From assembly GCA_030280995.1 (NCBI GenBank), contig JASXTE010000009.1:32899501-32963500 (forward strand): a stretch of 64,000 nt of DNA. The letters run 5' to 3'. The notes under the pieces were generated by a model. That model searched no databases. It had not been told where the DNA came from and worked only from the letters and a program-made list of their open reading frames with translations. Below, one piece after another: positions 11,727-24,970 of this stretch (positions are counted from its first letter, which is position 1; each line of letters begins with the position of its first letter). The DNA comes from Hemileia vastatrix. Lineage: Eukaryota; Basidiomycota; Pucciniomycetes; Pucciniales; Zaghouaniaceae. The position numbers were made by a program, and so were the translations under genes.

Positions 11727-14700
11727 ACATCATCTTTGATTCCAAACATTCCCCTTTTGTGCTTTAAAGTTGCAGCATCTCCAATGATGGCATGTTGCTT
11801 AATCACAATTTGCACTGTTTTTTGTAACCTTACTAAATGGTAATGCACTTGTGGAAACTTTTCATAGGGATCCTTTGATGTTTCTTCCTGAATCAACTCT
11901 TTAAAAGGACTAACAATCAAATAGACTTCTTCATTCTATTTTATTGACCTAAAAGTCTGTTCAATATGCCCAAACTGGCTAGTGTTTCCAAAGTATAATT
12001 CAATAGTAAAATTTTCAACATGTTGCTCACAATTACTAAACCGTTTTCCATGGATCAATATGTTTACAAAATTTTCAACTACCACATCTCCTACCATCTC
12101 ATATGGTAGCAAAGCCTGTTTGGATGTCTCCTTCCCCAAGCATGCCCTTACCCATTTTGTAAATAATTCCTCACTTAAATGCATTTTTGGGTTTTTTTTC
12201 ACCAGTTTGATGCTGTTTATCTTATTTTGATACTGATAGTGATCTTCTGCTTCTGATAATTCTAATACTCTGGACTTTTGGTGCCAATGTTTGAGCATGG
12301 TTTGTGGTATCATTGCTATAATCAACATATCAAATAATTAGCTCATTTTAGTGTTGATATTCTTGCTTACTAATTTACTTACTTGGGAGTTTTTTGTTTG
12401 GAATTTCCATAATATACCATTTTCTTGTTTAGTTACCCAAGTAGCTGTGCCTTCTGGTAGACCAAACCGTTTGATAATTTCTGGAAAATGTTGAGTGAAA
12501 TGCAAGTTTGGCTTAAATTTAATATTTTTCCAACCTTCTTCCAGGCATTTACAATACTCCAATATAAGTTGTTTGAAATTATTGAGTTCATCATTGGATA
12601 CATTTTTTAATGTCAAAATCTTGGTAATTGGGCTTATTATGGTGAGTGACTTTAGAAGATAATATTCTCTAGGATGGTCATCTAATGATGCTGAGGTCTT
12701 GGCTTGTTTGAATTGCTCAACCCAAAAATGTATAAGTGAAAAACAAAAGTAGAAGGTATAAAGTATATGCCAGTCTTCAGCTTTGAGAGAACCTGCCTTT
12801 TTAGAACCTACCTGTTTTGGAACCCATGAAAGCCAGGATGGTTTAGTTGTTTCCTCCATCAACTTCCACACTACCTCTAGCTCTGTTGAATTCAATTGTG
12901 AATTGATAGTAATTTCTCTTTCTTTCTCTTTGCCCTTCTTTTTATCTCCCTTATCTCTAACTGTCTCATGTGATGAATTGGATTCTTCACTTTCAGATAT
13001 GTCAAAACATCTCTGCCTTAAGTTATAAAATGAGTTTTGACTTCTTCTGCTGTCAGAGTGTATTGAGACAAACTCTACAGATTGAGATTGAGATTCTGAA
13101 CTTTATGACATTTTTTTGTTTCATGATCTATCTGATTCAGCTCCTCCACTACCCATTCTAAGACTTGTTTGCAACTTTTTGGTGCTTTTTTGTTGTAGCC
13201 TTTTATTCTGCCTTTTCAGTTCAGCATTATCATCATCTGTGATGCTTAAGCTACTTTTACGTTTTTTAGATTGCCTATTGAGTAAAGTATCAGAACCCAT
13301 GTTGTTATCTTTTATTCTTAAGTGCCAATTATTTTCCTTTGTACACTTTTTTTCAAGGTCTATTACTGTGTTTTGTATCTGAAAAAAGCTTTTAATGTGA
13401 TCTTTAAGGTTTCCAGGCATATGTGAATGCATTATTTTAATTGAGCAATATTCAGTTGGAAGCCAATATTCTAGGTTATTAAGCTCACTCCATTGAACCC
13501 CACAATTTTGAACAATTGATACCCGCTCCCAAGGTGCCCAAGAGTTCTTCCACTTTTCTGCCCAATGCATATGAGCATCATGACTACATAAAGTAAAAAT
13601 TTTCACCTGATGTTCACTAATTTCATCTTTTGAAATATTACAGAAAGAGCAGAATTTAGTAGCTGAGTGACTTGCAAAACCAGCAATCTTTTGCATTGTG
13701 GGAATGACTCCTATCAAAGAGAACAAAGCAGCCCTTATGTTTTGGTCTTGTGGATAATGATGCGTTTTTGCAATTAATATTCTGCCCCATAGAGTCTTTA
13801 TATCAATAAGTGGCTTCAAAAGGTGATTAATTTTCTCACTTTTGGGCTCAGTTGGACCTGGTATAATAGCATACAAAAAAGATTTTCTGTTTTGTATCAA
13901 TCTTCTGGAGCCAGGTTCATACACTATTCCCTAAAAACTTCTGGTCACCTCCAATGAGATTACCACCTGGTCTGAACCAGTCCACATATAGATTAAACAT
14001 TAAATTAACCAGTGTTTTTGCATATCAATCTTCATTACTGTTTTCAGCTATATCAATATCAGGGAACCTTTTCCAAACCAAATGATCACAGAAATCTCTC
14101 ATTACATCATATTCCACATTGGTCAGAAAAGGATTATTTTTCTCAATCAGAATCTCAAATTTTAATACTTGAAACTTTACTAAAAGCCAATAAATCAAAC
14201 TGTTTTGATGAAAAGTTTTCTGAGGATAGTAAATAGCTTCTTCTTGATTGTACTTCACTGAATACAACACATTATCAAAAGTGACAATTTCTTGTTGCCT
14301 TTCCACATCTTTCAAATAGCATTTTGAGGATGAAAAAATGGTTGGCTGCAAGATAAGATTGATGGTTGACCGTTGGAAGTATACTCATAAAGAGCAAAGC
14401 ATTTAGGACAGCATGTCTTTGTGAAAAATGATGCAATGAGGTGCAATCGGCTAAAAAATGTATGTAAGAAAAGAAGTATCAGGCTAACAATGCTGCTAGA
14501 ATCTAGTTTACCTTCATTTCCAAGAAGTTTTACTTTATCAACTTCATCATGCAAAAATTGAACATAACCTTCTCTGCTCAAATGATGGATTAGAGAAAGT
14601 TTGGCTGTTTGCCACATAATTTTTTGGCTATATAGTTCGGAAAATTTAGAATTTTCAGGCTGTTTTACAGATCTCATTGTACCCGACACAGGCTGCTGCT

Positions 14701-14930
14701 TTGTCAAACAAAAAAAATATCAATCAAATATTCTTTTTATTTCACAATTATTTATATGACCTACCAAATTGGGTGCATTGGATCTTACTAAGTTAGGAGA
14801 ATTATTCCAAGAACAAACCATTTGTGCTTTGTGGTTTCTTTCCTCTTCATGTTTTGAGTAAGACTGAGATGATTTGAAAGCCACACCAGTATCAAAGATT
14901 CCCAATGAGGTTTGATAGCTTCTAGATGCA
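11727..14930 (-). pseudogene. Tnp2/Plavaka-type CACTA transposase, decayed
   Basis: Minus-strand fragments read in order. The first has a CCPKCFALY zinc-like segment (about 14425). A long fragment (13924-13121) has YAIIPGPTEP, INHLLKPLID, KIAGFASHSATKFCSFCNI and GVQWSELNNLEYW. A downstream domain (12895-12338) has ADQW-like EDWHILYTFYF, LHFTQHFPEIIKRFG and LWKFQTK. The C-terminal part (12328-11730) has FGHIEQTF and FGIKDD. These are hallmarks of the Tnp2/Plavaka group of the CACTA superfamily in basidiomycetes. GTAGGT near 14765 and GCAG near 14700 suggest an intron. Stops and frameshifts separate the fragments, and the 3' end is cut by the A1 LTR. It would cut and join DNA at CACTA-type ends if intact. 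Confidence 0.8.
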
Positions 14931-15706
14931 CATCCAAGCTATTCAAATTTACACACAAAAAATGGAGCCATCAATAAGTTTGTTAGATGTAAGAAAGTTT
15001 GTTGGTGTATGGTAGTGATTGATGAGCTTATTCCATTATTGTGGAACATCTTCTTAAATAAGCTTGTTTTCTCTCAAGAATTTTGTAGAATATTTAGTTT
15101 TATTTGAATTGTTTCACATGGTTTTGTTTTATGCACATAAATCATATATTAATTATAGGATACATACTCTGCATTATTTGATTGCATAAAAAATGCTACA
15201 TTTTACCATGTAACATATATGTTTATCAAACTGCTCATTGTAAAAAAATTATCCATTTTATAAGATTCTAAATTTCATTCATTTTTGTGAATAGGAATAG
15301 CTCTGATAAAAATTGAGTTGGGATATTAAATTTACATTTCAGATAAACAGATTATTCAAGGGTGATGAGAAAATATACCAATTCTTCTGTCACATATATC
15401 AAGAAAAAATACCAAGCAACACAAAGTTTTTCACTAAAATTATTAATTTTTTCATGGATTATTAAAAGAACATACCTATTATTTTCATTGTAAAAATATA
15501 ATCTAAGAAATCAAGATTTTTCAAAAATGGATCATATATAAATAAGGTATATCCAAGATGTGATCAAATTAAAGCTTACATAATTATAAAAAAAACTTTA
15601 CTAAATTTTGTAGTTTGTCCCAAAATGTGAAACTGTGATATGCTTTACCAGTAGTGTGAGTTGAACAAAAAATGTGTCCTATTAATAATAGGATGTCAAT
15701 GACAGG
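14931..15706. other. AT-rich flank without a recognised gene
   Basis: AT-rich sequence upstream of the transposase fragments. I see no ORF of note and no repeat shared with the rest of the window. It ends in GTTAG (15707-15711), the left target-site copy of element C. Confidence 0.5.
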
Positions 15707-15711
15707 GTTAG

Positions 15712-16519
15712 TGTCAAGGTCTCCTTTTGGTCTAGAAGATTTGGTAGGGGGTTTTTATGAGGATTTTATGGGTTATAATGTATTCTCAACAAGTGGTACG
15801 TATTCCTTTATCAAAGTGATTTATTTACTCAAATAAAAGAGGTAAATTTAAAATATTGATATAATTTATAGATCAGAGTTACTTTATTGTAAATACTAAT
15901 CTTATAAAATATAAGAATAAGTTTTATGTTTGTAATTGTAATAAAATAATTTAGTAAAGGAATGACGGAAAAGCACAAAAAGGAGGGGCCTTTTATAGGC
16001 AAAAGGTGAGAAAACAAAACACGGGATTAATATCTCCTAATACAAGAGTATGAGAGGGAAAAGTTAAATAAAAGAAAGTATGTGAAATAATAGAATCTAT
16101 ACTAAATGGAGCGTCAAGGAAGATATCAGTATTATTTGAAATAAAACTTAAGTTTCTCTTGATTGTCACATTTAATACTAAACATTTGATTATAAAATGT
16201 AGATTCAATGGTATTTACAATTCTTGATAAAAGAATTTGAATTTTTTAGAATTTTTAATAATTTTTTAATACTAATTTTATTTCTACTCCTCTGTATGAT
16301 TGATCACCAGTGTTAGGGAATAAAATATGTATGGGACAGGTACTTATTATCTTTTATTAATTATCTACCTTTCTTAATGTACTTAACTAGTTATTTTTAA
16401 GTAATAAATAAGTAGTTTAAGAAATTAATTATTTTATTAATAAGTATTAAAAAGGTGTGGCTTCACTTCAGTAAGATAATCAATCATTTTACTGGGTGAG
16501 TCTAGTAGCCTGGCTGACA
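15712..16519 (-). repeat. 3' LTR of element C
   Basis: 808 bp, matching 42016-42822 with roughly 3 percent differences. On the minus strand it is preceded by the purine-rich AGAGTGAGGGAG (16531-16520), a good polypurine tract directly next to TGTCAGCC. The 71-codon ORF inside it recurs in the other LTR and is not taken as a gene. Confidence 0.93.
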
Positions 16520-16553
16520 CTCCCTCACTCTAAGAAAAACATTAAAAAAAATG

Positions 16554-17760
16554 CTATGATTTTTTTTTATACTTTTTTAGAAGAGTAGGAAGATTAGATA
16601 TCTCCTTCCCAGGTATCCAAGAATCATATTCAGATGATTTATTCTTGAATCTCAATAAGTATTCTGTACCTTTTTCAGCAGTGACTAATCTGTCTATTAG
16701 AATTTTCTCAATTTCTGCTGTTTCAGGTATTTCATTTGGGGTTTTCTTTGGTCTACCCCTCCTTTTTGGAAATAAATCACTATTGGATGTGTAAGGTTTC
16801 AGAAGAGATATTGGAAAAACAGGATGTTTTCTGTCATATGGAGAATACAAAATAACCTCAACTGCATTATCTCCAATCATTCTTCTGACATCAAATGGAC
16901 CAACAAATGGATCCTTAAATTTTTTATTACTTTGTAAGTTAAAGTGGACTGTAGAAATCAACACTTCATCACCCTTTTTAAAAGTGTATTCTTTATGGGA
17001 TTTGTCCCATCTCTTCTTCTCATATTCAAATGAATTTTCAATACATTGTTGAGCATGATTTCTGAAAAGTTGTTGCATTTGAAGAAAAGACTTTACACCA
17101 GGATGTATATCCAATTTAGGTATTTTGTTATTGAGAATTTGGGCAGGAGTGTTTGGAACATATCCAAGCCAGAGCTCAAAAGGCTTTCTTTGAGTAACAG
17201 AATGAACAGTGCTGTTATAAGCAAATTCCAACCCAGGAAGTAAGGTAACCCAATCATGAGTGAATCTGTCATTATCTTTATACTCAAGGCCAAAGGCACA
17301 ATACCTTCTTATCATGTCCTTTAAAGTCTGAATCATTCTTTCAGCTAAGCCATCAGTCTGTGGATGATGGGCAGTAGAAAGTTTAAGATCACAACCAAAA
17401 ACATCCATCAGAGACATCCAAAATTCAGAAGTAAATTTAGGGTCTCTGTCAGAGATTATGGCTTTAGGAAAACCAGCAGAATTAAACATATGAGACCACC
17501 ATAAGAAAGCTAATTCTTTAGTGGAAACATCCTTGTGATTAGGGATAAATTTACACATTTTAGTGAATCTATCCACAATAATCCAACAAGAGTTATAACT
17601 GTCTTTTCCAGCAATTGGTAATCCTGTTACAAAATCCATATTTATTATTTGCCATGGTGCATCAGGAGGTTCAATATGTTGCATTAATCCTGCTCTTTTA
17701 CCAGTAAATATTTTTGATTTTTGGTAAGAATCACAAGATTAAACATATAATTTGGTGTCT
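16554..17760 (-). CDS. Integrase of element C with AT-hook and chromodomain-like tail
   Basis: A 376-codon open frame (17684-16554) holds the integrase core: NMDFVTGLP (first Asp), ISDRDPKF (second Asp), HPQTDGLAERM (Glu). It continues with the GDEVL/VGPF module typical of gypsy integrases. A basic RRGRPKK segment, like an AT-hook, follows. The tail (IEKILIDR, YLLRFKNKSSEYDSWIP) resembles a chromodomain, used by chromoviruses to target chromatin. Upstream of 17684 the HHCC domain is damaged (one Cys replaced by Tyr near 17735, plus a stop). The core is intact. Confidence 0.9.
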
Positions 17761-17800
17761 TCAGACATATTAACCCACCAAGAAGTGCTCTTAATTCTGA

Positions 17801-19219
17801 TCATTTTTTTTCAAGATCAAAATGTCCAGCTAATATGTCATCATGACAAATTTTCAAGATGATTTCTCTCATAGAAGGAGGAATAACAATAACATTACTC
17901 AACTTTCTTCTATAATATAGATATCCTTCATCAATTGAAAATTTACCTTTTTCCAAAGCCCTCTGGTACTTTGGTTGAAGGGTTTTAATTAATGCTTGTA
18001 TTGAAGCATTCTTTAGATCATTTAATATGGTGCATAACTTTTTCAAGTCATTGTCCTTATCATATGAATCCAGAATAAGCTGTAATAGCTCTTCCTCCAT
18101 ATCAACCACATATATCCCATGTATATGAATAATTTCATCCTCAGGGTCATAAGCAAGATTAGAGTCATTATTTGGTAAAGGAAACCTAGATAAAATATCC
18201 ACATTTGAGTGAACAATACCAGCCCTATGAATAATTGTCATTCTCCCTCTGTATTCTTGAACAGCCAACTGCCATCTGAGCATATGTCTGTTTGGTGTTT
18301 TCAAGTTCAAAAGGGATTTAACTGCACTGCAGTCAGTGACAAGTTCAAATTTCTGGTCATCTAGGTATTAATGAAGCTTTTCTAGAGCCCACTCTACAGC
18401 TAAACATTCCAATTGAGTAGCACCATATTTCAATTCACTATTTCTCAAGGTTCTTGAAATATAACAAATTACTACTTCTGAAACTTTATCATTTATCACT
18501 TGTTTTTGATGGAGGGCAGCACCCAGACCAATGAAACTGGCATCAGTGTACAAAACAAATGGTTGATTAAAGTCAGGTAAAGCAAGAATTGGTGCTGACA
18601 TCAAACAGTGTTTCATAGTGTCAAAAGCTCTTTGTCTTTCACTATTCCAGACAAAAGCAACATCCTTTCTAGTTAATTGGGTAAGAGGTAAAGCTATAAC
18701 TTGGTAATTTTTAATATACTGTCTATAGTATCCACACATTCCCAAAAAACTCTGGAGCTCTCTAACTGTAGTAGGAGCCTTCACTTGTTGTATGGCTGCC
18801 ACTTTGTTTTGGTCAACACATATCTGTAATCCTGAAACAACATTACCAAGAACTTATAAAGAATGAAAACTAAATTTACATTTCTTCAAGTCAAGTGTCA
18901 TATTTATTTCATCCATTTTCTGGAACACTTTACACAGGTGGTTAATATGGTCCTCAAATGTTTTTGAGAATATAATGATATCATCAATATAAACCATCAG
19001 CCATCATTCAATAATCTCTTGATGGAATGTGTTATCCGTGACTTTTTGGAAAACTGAAGGGGAATTTTTAGGGCCAAAAGGAATCCTAATATACTTATAA
19101 ATACCCATATGAGTAGCAATAATTAGAAAATTCTGAGAATTTTTCTCAACAGGTACCTGGTGATATCCCTTGTTACCATCCAAACAGCTGATATATTTAG
19201 CTCCCTGTAAAGTAGCATG
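17801..19219 (-). pseudogene. RT (second half) and RNase H of element C
   Basis: From the CACTA insertion point the frame reads ATLQGAKYISCLDGNKGYHQVP, then FGPKNSPSVFQ. After a TGA at 19004 comes the active site MVYIDDIIIFSK. 18802-18368 has FLGMCGYYRQYI and the RNase H start LYTDASFIGLGAAL. 18310-17801 continues RNase H (ILSRFPLP) and the linker to integrase. Stops at 19004, near 18860 and at 18368 break it. The YIDD catalytic motif is kept. It joins with the part at 37565-37729 across the 18.3-kb insertion. Confidence 0.88.
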
Positions 19220-19222
19220 TAT

Positions 19223-19272
19223 CACCACGGGAAATCTAGGGGTGAATTGCTAGCGATTCCCTCTCTTGAAAT
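19223..19272 (+). repeat. Left terminal inverted repeat of the CACTA-like element
   Basis: About 50 bp matching the inverted right end (37512-37561) with a handful of mismatches. Shared blocks are CACCACGGGAAATCT, GGGGTGAA, TGCTAGC and TTCCCTCT. Confidence 0.85.
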
Positions 19273-19749
19273 TTAGAGTGTCCCTTAAATATGCCAGGTT
19301 TATGAATACTTTATAAACATAAGTAAATTAGAGTTAGATTTGCATTTATTCTCAGATTGATTATAGACAGAATATCAACTGATTCCAAATTATGCACAAG
19401 TTGATCCTCTAGAACTTGATTTTTGTCCTCTGATGAGCACAAATTGATCTAACCTAAGCTTATGCATATATAATAATTCAGGATACTTGCTCTATTAAAT
19501 TTGATAATAAAATAAAATATTGATGAATTTATATAAAAAAAATTATTATGTAATATATTAAATTATAAGTTTAGGCATCATAGGAGGGCACTTAATAGAA
19601 CTTAATTATACTATGTGACACCTTAATACTGTATCATGCAGTTTGAATCATTTAAAACAAATTGAGTCATGATGGGCAATGAAATTGCTTGGACAGACTC
19701 TTTCAAAATTAATACTGACCATAATACACAAGTATGAAACCTTGGCATC

Positions 19750-22700
19750 TATCCAATAAAAGATTTTCCTTCTGATAAATGGATTTTTCTCAGTTACTCC
19801 CTGCTAAAAAGTGTCCTTGTGAGGTTTGTCTGACCTTCAGGGGGGTAATTTGGCCACATCAAACTACTTCTATTTCCATGATTGACCAAAACATCATCCT
19901 CATTCCCATCTAAAGAGTTGATCTCATCTGACTGTGGCTGATCAAAGGGGTCCACCACAAGTTTAGCCAAAATTTTGGTGAACACTTTTTTGATGGATAG
20001 TGACTAACTGGTGCTTTCAGAAATTGTCCACGTGAAGTTAGGCTAAACTTCAGGAGGATAAATTTATTATGAATACCAAATTAACTGAAGAATACTTTTG
20101 CCCTAGCTACTCTGCATCATAAAAGTGCCCAACTGAGGTTTAGCCATAATTCAGGTAGACACTTTTGGAAAGGCACAGTCTGATGGATTTAATATCTATA
20201 TATGGCAATAAGTATCAGTTTTTTATCAACATGGAACTAGAATTAATTTAATATAGCTAAAGTGTCCACCTGAAGTTTGGCCAAAATACAGGTGGAAATT
20301 TTTATGAGGATTACTTGATGAAATGAAGAAGACTTGCAATTACTTTCCATCATAAAATTTTCAAACTTAAGTTTATCAAAAATTGTGGTGACACTTTTGC
20401 CAGATCCAGTCATATGGGATCAACTCTCTATATGGCAATGAGAATCAATTTTTAGTCAATCATGGCATTAGAAGTAATTTTATATGGAAAAACTTTCCAC
20501 TTGATTTTTGGCCAAAAATAAGTTGGAAATGTTTATGAGGGATACTAGATTAACTAAAGAAGACTTGCACCCTACTACTGTCCACCAGAAGAATTCTCAA
20601 ACTTGTGGTTGACACCTTTGGCCTGGTCCGGCCATATGGGATCAATTCTGCATATGGAAATGAGGATTTAATTTGGTCAATCATGGTACTAGAAGTAATT
20701 TGATATAGATAAAGTGTCCAACTAAATATTTGAAAAAAATCAGTTGAAAACTTCATTTAGTTTTTCAAAAAATCAAATTAAGTACAATTTTATTCCTGAT
20801 GATGCCCATTTTATCCAACACCTCTTCTGAGCCTTGAAAGTAGGCATTTAGCTTGAATTTTAAATTTCATATAAAATCCCTTTTATTCAACCTATTTCTT
20901 TTTATCCCTTTTTTTTCTTTTAGATATCAATTAATTTTATGTAAAACAAATCATTTTCATAATTTTTTACCTGTATTTAATAAAATTATTAAAGTTTTAA
21001 CATCACCCTGTAAGCATTTGGCACATGTTTTTTTGCTATACTAATAAAAATAATAATATACTGGTAACAAAAAATTTATCAAATGATAAAATATTAATAA
21101 AACAGAAAGATCAAATACCATTGGATATGTTTTAAAAAAATACCAGTTGCACTGAAGAAGAGCTGCACCCTAGATACTCACCATCAAAAAAGTGTCCAGC
21201 ACAAGTTCGGCCGAACTTGTGCTGGACACTTATGGTCAGGTGCAGTCAGATGGGAGCAATTCTCTTTATGGAAATGAAGAAAAAATTTTGATATAAAATT
21301 ACACTAGAAGTAGTTTGATATGGAAAAATTTTCATGCTGAAGTTTTGGTAAAGCTCATGTGGATTTTTTTTTTATTTTTACAAAAAAGAAAATTTAGTGC
21401 AAGTTTATCCCTGATTGTGCTAATTTGATTCAACATCTCTTTTTTCTGTTTATGGCAGGAATTTAACTTGGATTTTAATTTTCATCTTTGATTTCTTTTA
21501 TTTTACTTTATTCCTCTCATATTGCTTTTGGATAGAAGTTTATTTTTTGTAAAATAAATCATTTTCATATTTTTTTACCTTTATTTAATAATATTATAAA
21601 AGGTGTAACATCACCCAGTATTCATTTGGCACACAAGTTTTTGCTATACTGATAATATTAATAATATAATGGTGACAAAAATTTGATCAATTGATAAATA
21701 TGAGTGAGGCACAAAGATTTAATAACAGTGGAAATGTTTATAAGAAATTTCAGATGATGAAAAATGACTTGCACCCTGGCTACTCTTCATGATAAAAGTG
21801 TCCGGCACAAGTTTGGTCAAACTTATGCTGGACACTTTTGGTTGCATGCCAGCAGACGCAATCAATTCTTTTTATGAAAATGAGACTGAATTATCACTCC
21901 ATCATTGCACTGAAAGTAGTTTTATATAGACAAATTGTCCCCTGGAAGTTTGTCCAAACCTAAGGTAGACAATTTTTTCCTTTGTTAAAAAGTAAATTTG
22001 ATCCATGTTAATCTATGATGGTGCTTATTTTTTCTGAAGCCTCTACTGGCTCATGATAGCAGAAATTATACTTAATATCTTTATTTCATGTTTGATCTCT
22101 TTTATTTTAATCTTACCCTTTTATTTATCCTTAAGCTTTTAAATATCAATTTTATTTTGGTAAAACTAATAACTTTCACATTTTTTTACATTTATTATAT
22201 TATATTATTAAAGTTGTAAAATCATCCAGTGTACATTCATTACACATGTTTTTGCTATACTAAAAACATTAATAATATAATGGTGACTAAAAAATAATCA
22301 AATAATAAATATGGATGACACAGAAAGATCAAATACCCATAGACATTCTTAAAATGAATATAAGATTGTCTGAAGAAGACTTGCACCCTAGCTACTCTCC
22401 ATCATAAAAGTGTCAAGCACAATTTCAGCTGAGCTTGTGCTGGACACTTTTGGTTGCATGCAGTCAGATGGGATAAATTTACTCAATGGAAGTTAAAATG
22501 AATTTTTGCTCAATCATTGCACAAGAAGTGGATTTATACTGCTATACTATCCTCCTGATTTTTTGGAAAACCTCAGGTGGACACTTTTATTAATTTAAAA
22601 AAAAAGAAAACGTATTCCAAATCTAGAACTGGTGGTGCAAATTTGGTCTGAAAACTCAAATTATCTTTGATGGCATAAATTTTATTTGAATGTTTAATTT

Positions 22701-23116
22701 CATATTTAATCACTTTTATTTTACTTTTTTATTCCTGTTTTTGCTTTTAAATATCAATTTATTTATTGTAAAACTAATACTTTTCATATTTTTTTTACTT
22801 TTATTTAATAAGATTATGAAAGATGTAGCATCTCCCAGTATGCATTTGGCTTACAAGTTTTTTCAATACTAATAACATCAATATTATAATGGTGAAAAAC
22901 AATGAATCAAATGATAAATATGAATGACACAGAAAGATCATATACAAGTGTATTTGTTTATAAGGAATACCTGATGAAATGAAGAAGACCTGCACCCTAG
23001 ATACTCACCATCATAAAATTGTCCAGCATAAGTTCGGCCAAACTTGTGCTGGAAACTTTAAGTTTCATGCAGTCAGATGGGATAAATTTACTCCATGGAA
23101 ATGAAAATGACATGTT
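19750..23116. repeat. ~610-bp satellite array, left block
   Basis: Tandem units each carry an inverted repeat of the form AAGTGTCCAGCACAAGTT, then its complement. Clear copies begin near 21188, 21796, 22406 and 23012, spaced 606-610 bp. Earlier copies (near 19800, 20130 and 20260) are degraded to AAGTGTCC with partial arms. Between palindromes the units share T-rich blocks, a GGTGTAACATCACC stretch and TTTTTGCTATAC. Short ORFs inside are not credible genes. Confidence 0.85.
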
Positions 23117-23923
23117 TGTCACCGGACGACCTATGCACAAGGTCGAGGATGTTCCTGAAAGTGAGATAAAAGGTTCAGACACTTCTTTGAAGCGCAGAGG
23201 AATAGTTCAAGGAAGTGGTTCGAAGATGACTCGAAGGAAGAACTACTGCTTTGAGTTATGTTTGAGAAGGATTCTAATATAATTGAACAATAATATTAAA
23301 ATTCTTAAGATCTCATGAAGGGTTGGAAAACTCAACAATCAAAGATTTAGGATTTAGATATGATTATTGAGAAAATAAAGAAAGATACAATAATAATGAT
23401 TTTCACTTTTAGAGTTTTATCACTATTAACTATAAATACGTTTTATAATTTAATTCTAAGGAATATCGAACCAAAAAACCAGTCCCTTTTATATCCTTTA
23501 CTCCTCCTCACAATGACCTCATACTCATCCACCATTCCGCACACCATAACCCATTTAAAATATATCCGTTACACCTGGACCCTCCTCACTATCATCCGTT
23601 AACCCCTTAATCCTTCACTAACCATTCCGTCCATGCTCACTACCCCTTAATAACCCACAGACATTTCATAAACCTTTTAATGTACTATTATATTAACTAT
23701 TGCGCTGTGCGTAGCTTATTGGGAAAAAGACTAAGACACACTATTGAGAGATTGACTAATTTAGATTTAGAGTTTTAGGATAGGGCGATTGAATAGCGAG
23801 TACACAAAGGAAAGTCACAGTTGCTATGGAGAGTTGCTTTTCTGCGCTTCGAGTATGGATCTGAACCCTTTAGTATTGATTTAATGAGCTACTTTTGCCT
23901 CGAGTGTCACGTGGCGCGTGAAA
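23117..23923 (-). repeat. 3' LTR of element B
   Basis: 807 bp, the partner of 30725-31531. At least eight differences are CpG versus TpG or CpA, six of them lost in this copy (for example TTTGAAG against TTCGAAG). The 80-codon ORF near 23360 also occurs in the other LTR (30968) and is not considered a gene. Confidence 0.92.
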
Positions 23924-23933
23924 GATGCCCGGG

Positions 23934-23940
23934 TATAAGA
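23934..23940 (+). promoter_or_regulatory. TATA box of the antisense gene in B
   Basis: TATAAGA lies 96 nt before the ATG at 24030 and 11 nt inside the 3' LTR border, on the strand opposite to gag-pol. Confidence 0.5.
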
Positions 23941-24029
23941 ACGCGAGCTCCGTTGAGCGTAAAACATATTTCCCACACTAATTTCCCTTCCTCATTACTT
24001 AATTATTATTTTTATTACTTTATTTCATT

Positions 24030-24970
24030 ATGATGGATTTTCCTACAGCAACTCCCACGCCTCCACACCCTAAAGCGGATGGGGGTGTTGTCACACGGCA
24101 ATTTTTGAAGACTTGCACGGCTTGCGAGTCAATGGAGTATTTCTGCGTGGAGAGTACGGTGACACAAGGGCTTCGCCAGAAGTGCGAGTTTTGCCAATGG
24201 AGAAGAGTGGCGTGTGAAGCCTTAGCAAAGAATGCCGACATTGAGAGTTGGTTTACTAAGACGAAGTATTGGGTGATCCCTAAAACGAAGGAAGTAGTTG
24301 AGGACATCTGGGATGTGTCCATTGGGGACAATCAATCGGTGGGAGAGAATGAGGAAGAAGTCGAAGATGATGTGAACATCTGGATTGCTAGGGCTAGGAA
24401 CAAGAGGGGGGTTGTCGAGGAGGAGGTTGATGAATTGGTCGAAGAAGAGGAGGGAATTCCCATCTCGAGGAAAGCCCTGAAAAAACGACAGGTGGTCATT
24501 GAAGATGATGAAGAGTAAAGGGAGGTGGCAGAGAAGGTCACTCCTAGATTATTTTTGGAGCCTGACCCAATTTTGAAGTAAGTTCATTCTTTTATAATTT
24601 ATAAATTTAATTACTGATGATTCTGTTTTTTTTTCTTTAGAATTCAGACGTCATCATTGAGGCCCCTACGACAGAAACTTCAAATGTGGAAGCAACCCTT
24701 GTGGGACCCATTGCGGTGGAAGTGGTAGTGGAGGATAGAATACCAACTGTTACCTTGAGGGAGGAAAACGAAGAGACCCTCAATCAAGATTGGTCGAAGA
24801 AACCTCGTCAGATTTGACAAGTGAAATATATTGAAAAATTCAGCGGCGAGATTGATAACATTATCAATGCCGCTTCCTTCGACGTAGCCGAGGAGTTACT
24901 TGAGCTTGGGGAGTTGATTCTGGTAGGAGAGGGGGAGAATTTTGAGAAATGAAGAAAGGAGATAAGGGAC
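24030..24970 (+). pseudogene. Antisense Zn2Cys6-like accessory gene of element B, probably damaged
   Basis: The first exon starts with ATG at 24030 and encodes 162 residues. Cys 29, 32, 39, 52, 55 and 62 fit C-x2-C-x6-C-x12-C-x2-C-x6-C exactly, a binuclear zinc-cluster spacing. A very acidic stretch (Glu/Asp/Val-rich, residues 95-162) follows. A TAA ends it at 24518, but coding-like sequence goes on to a GTAAGT donor (about 24579) and a TTTCTTTAG acceptor (about 24641). After it, an acidic frame with a helix-like part (SFDVAEELLELGELI) runs to a TGA near 24950, with one internal TGA. Exon phases do not match, so a 1-nt indel or another splice site is needed. The strand is opposite to B gag-pol. 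Confidence 0.6.
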
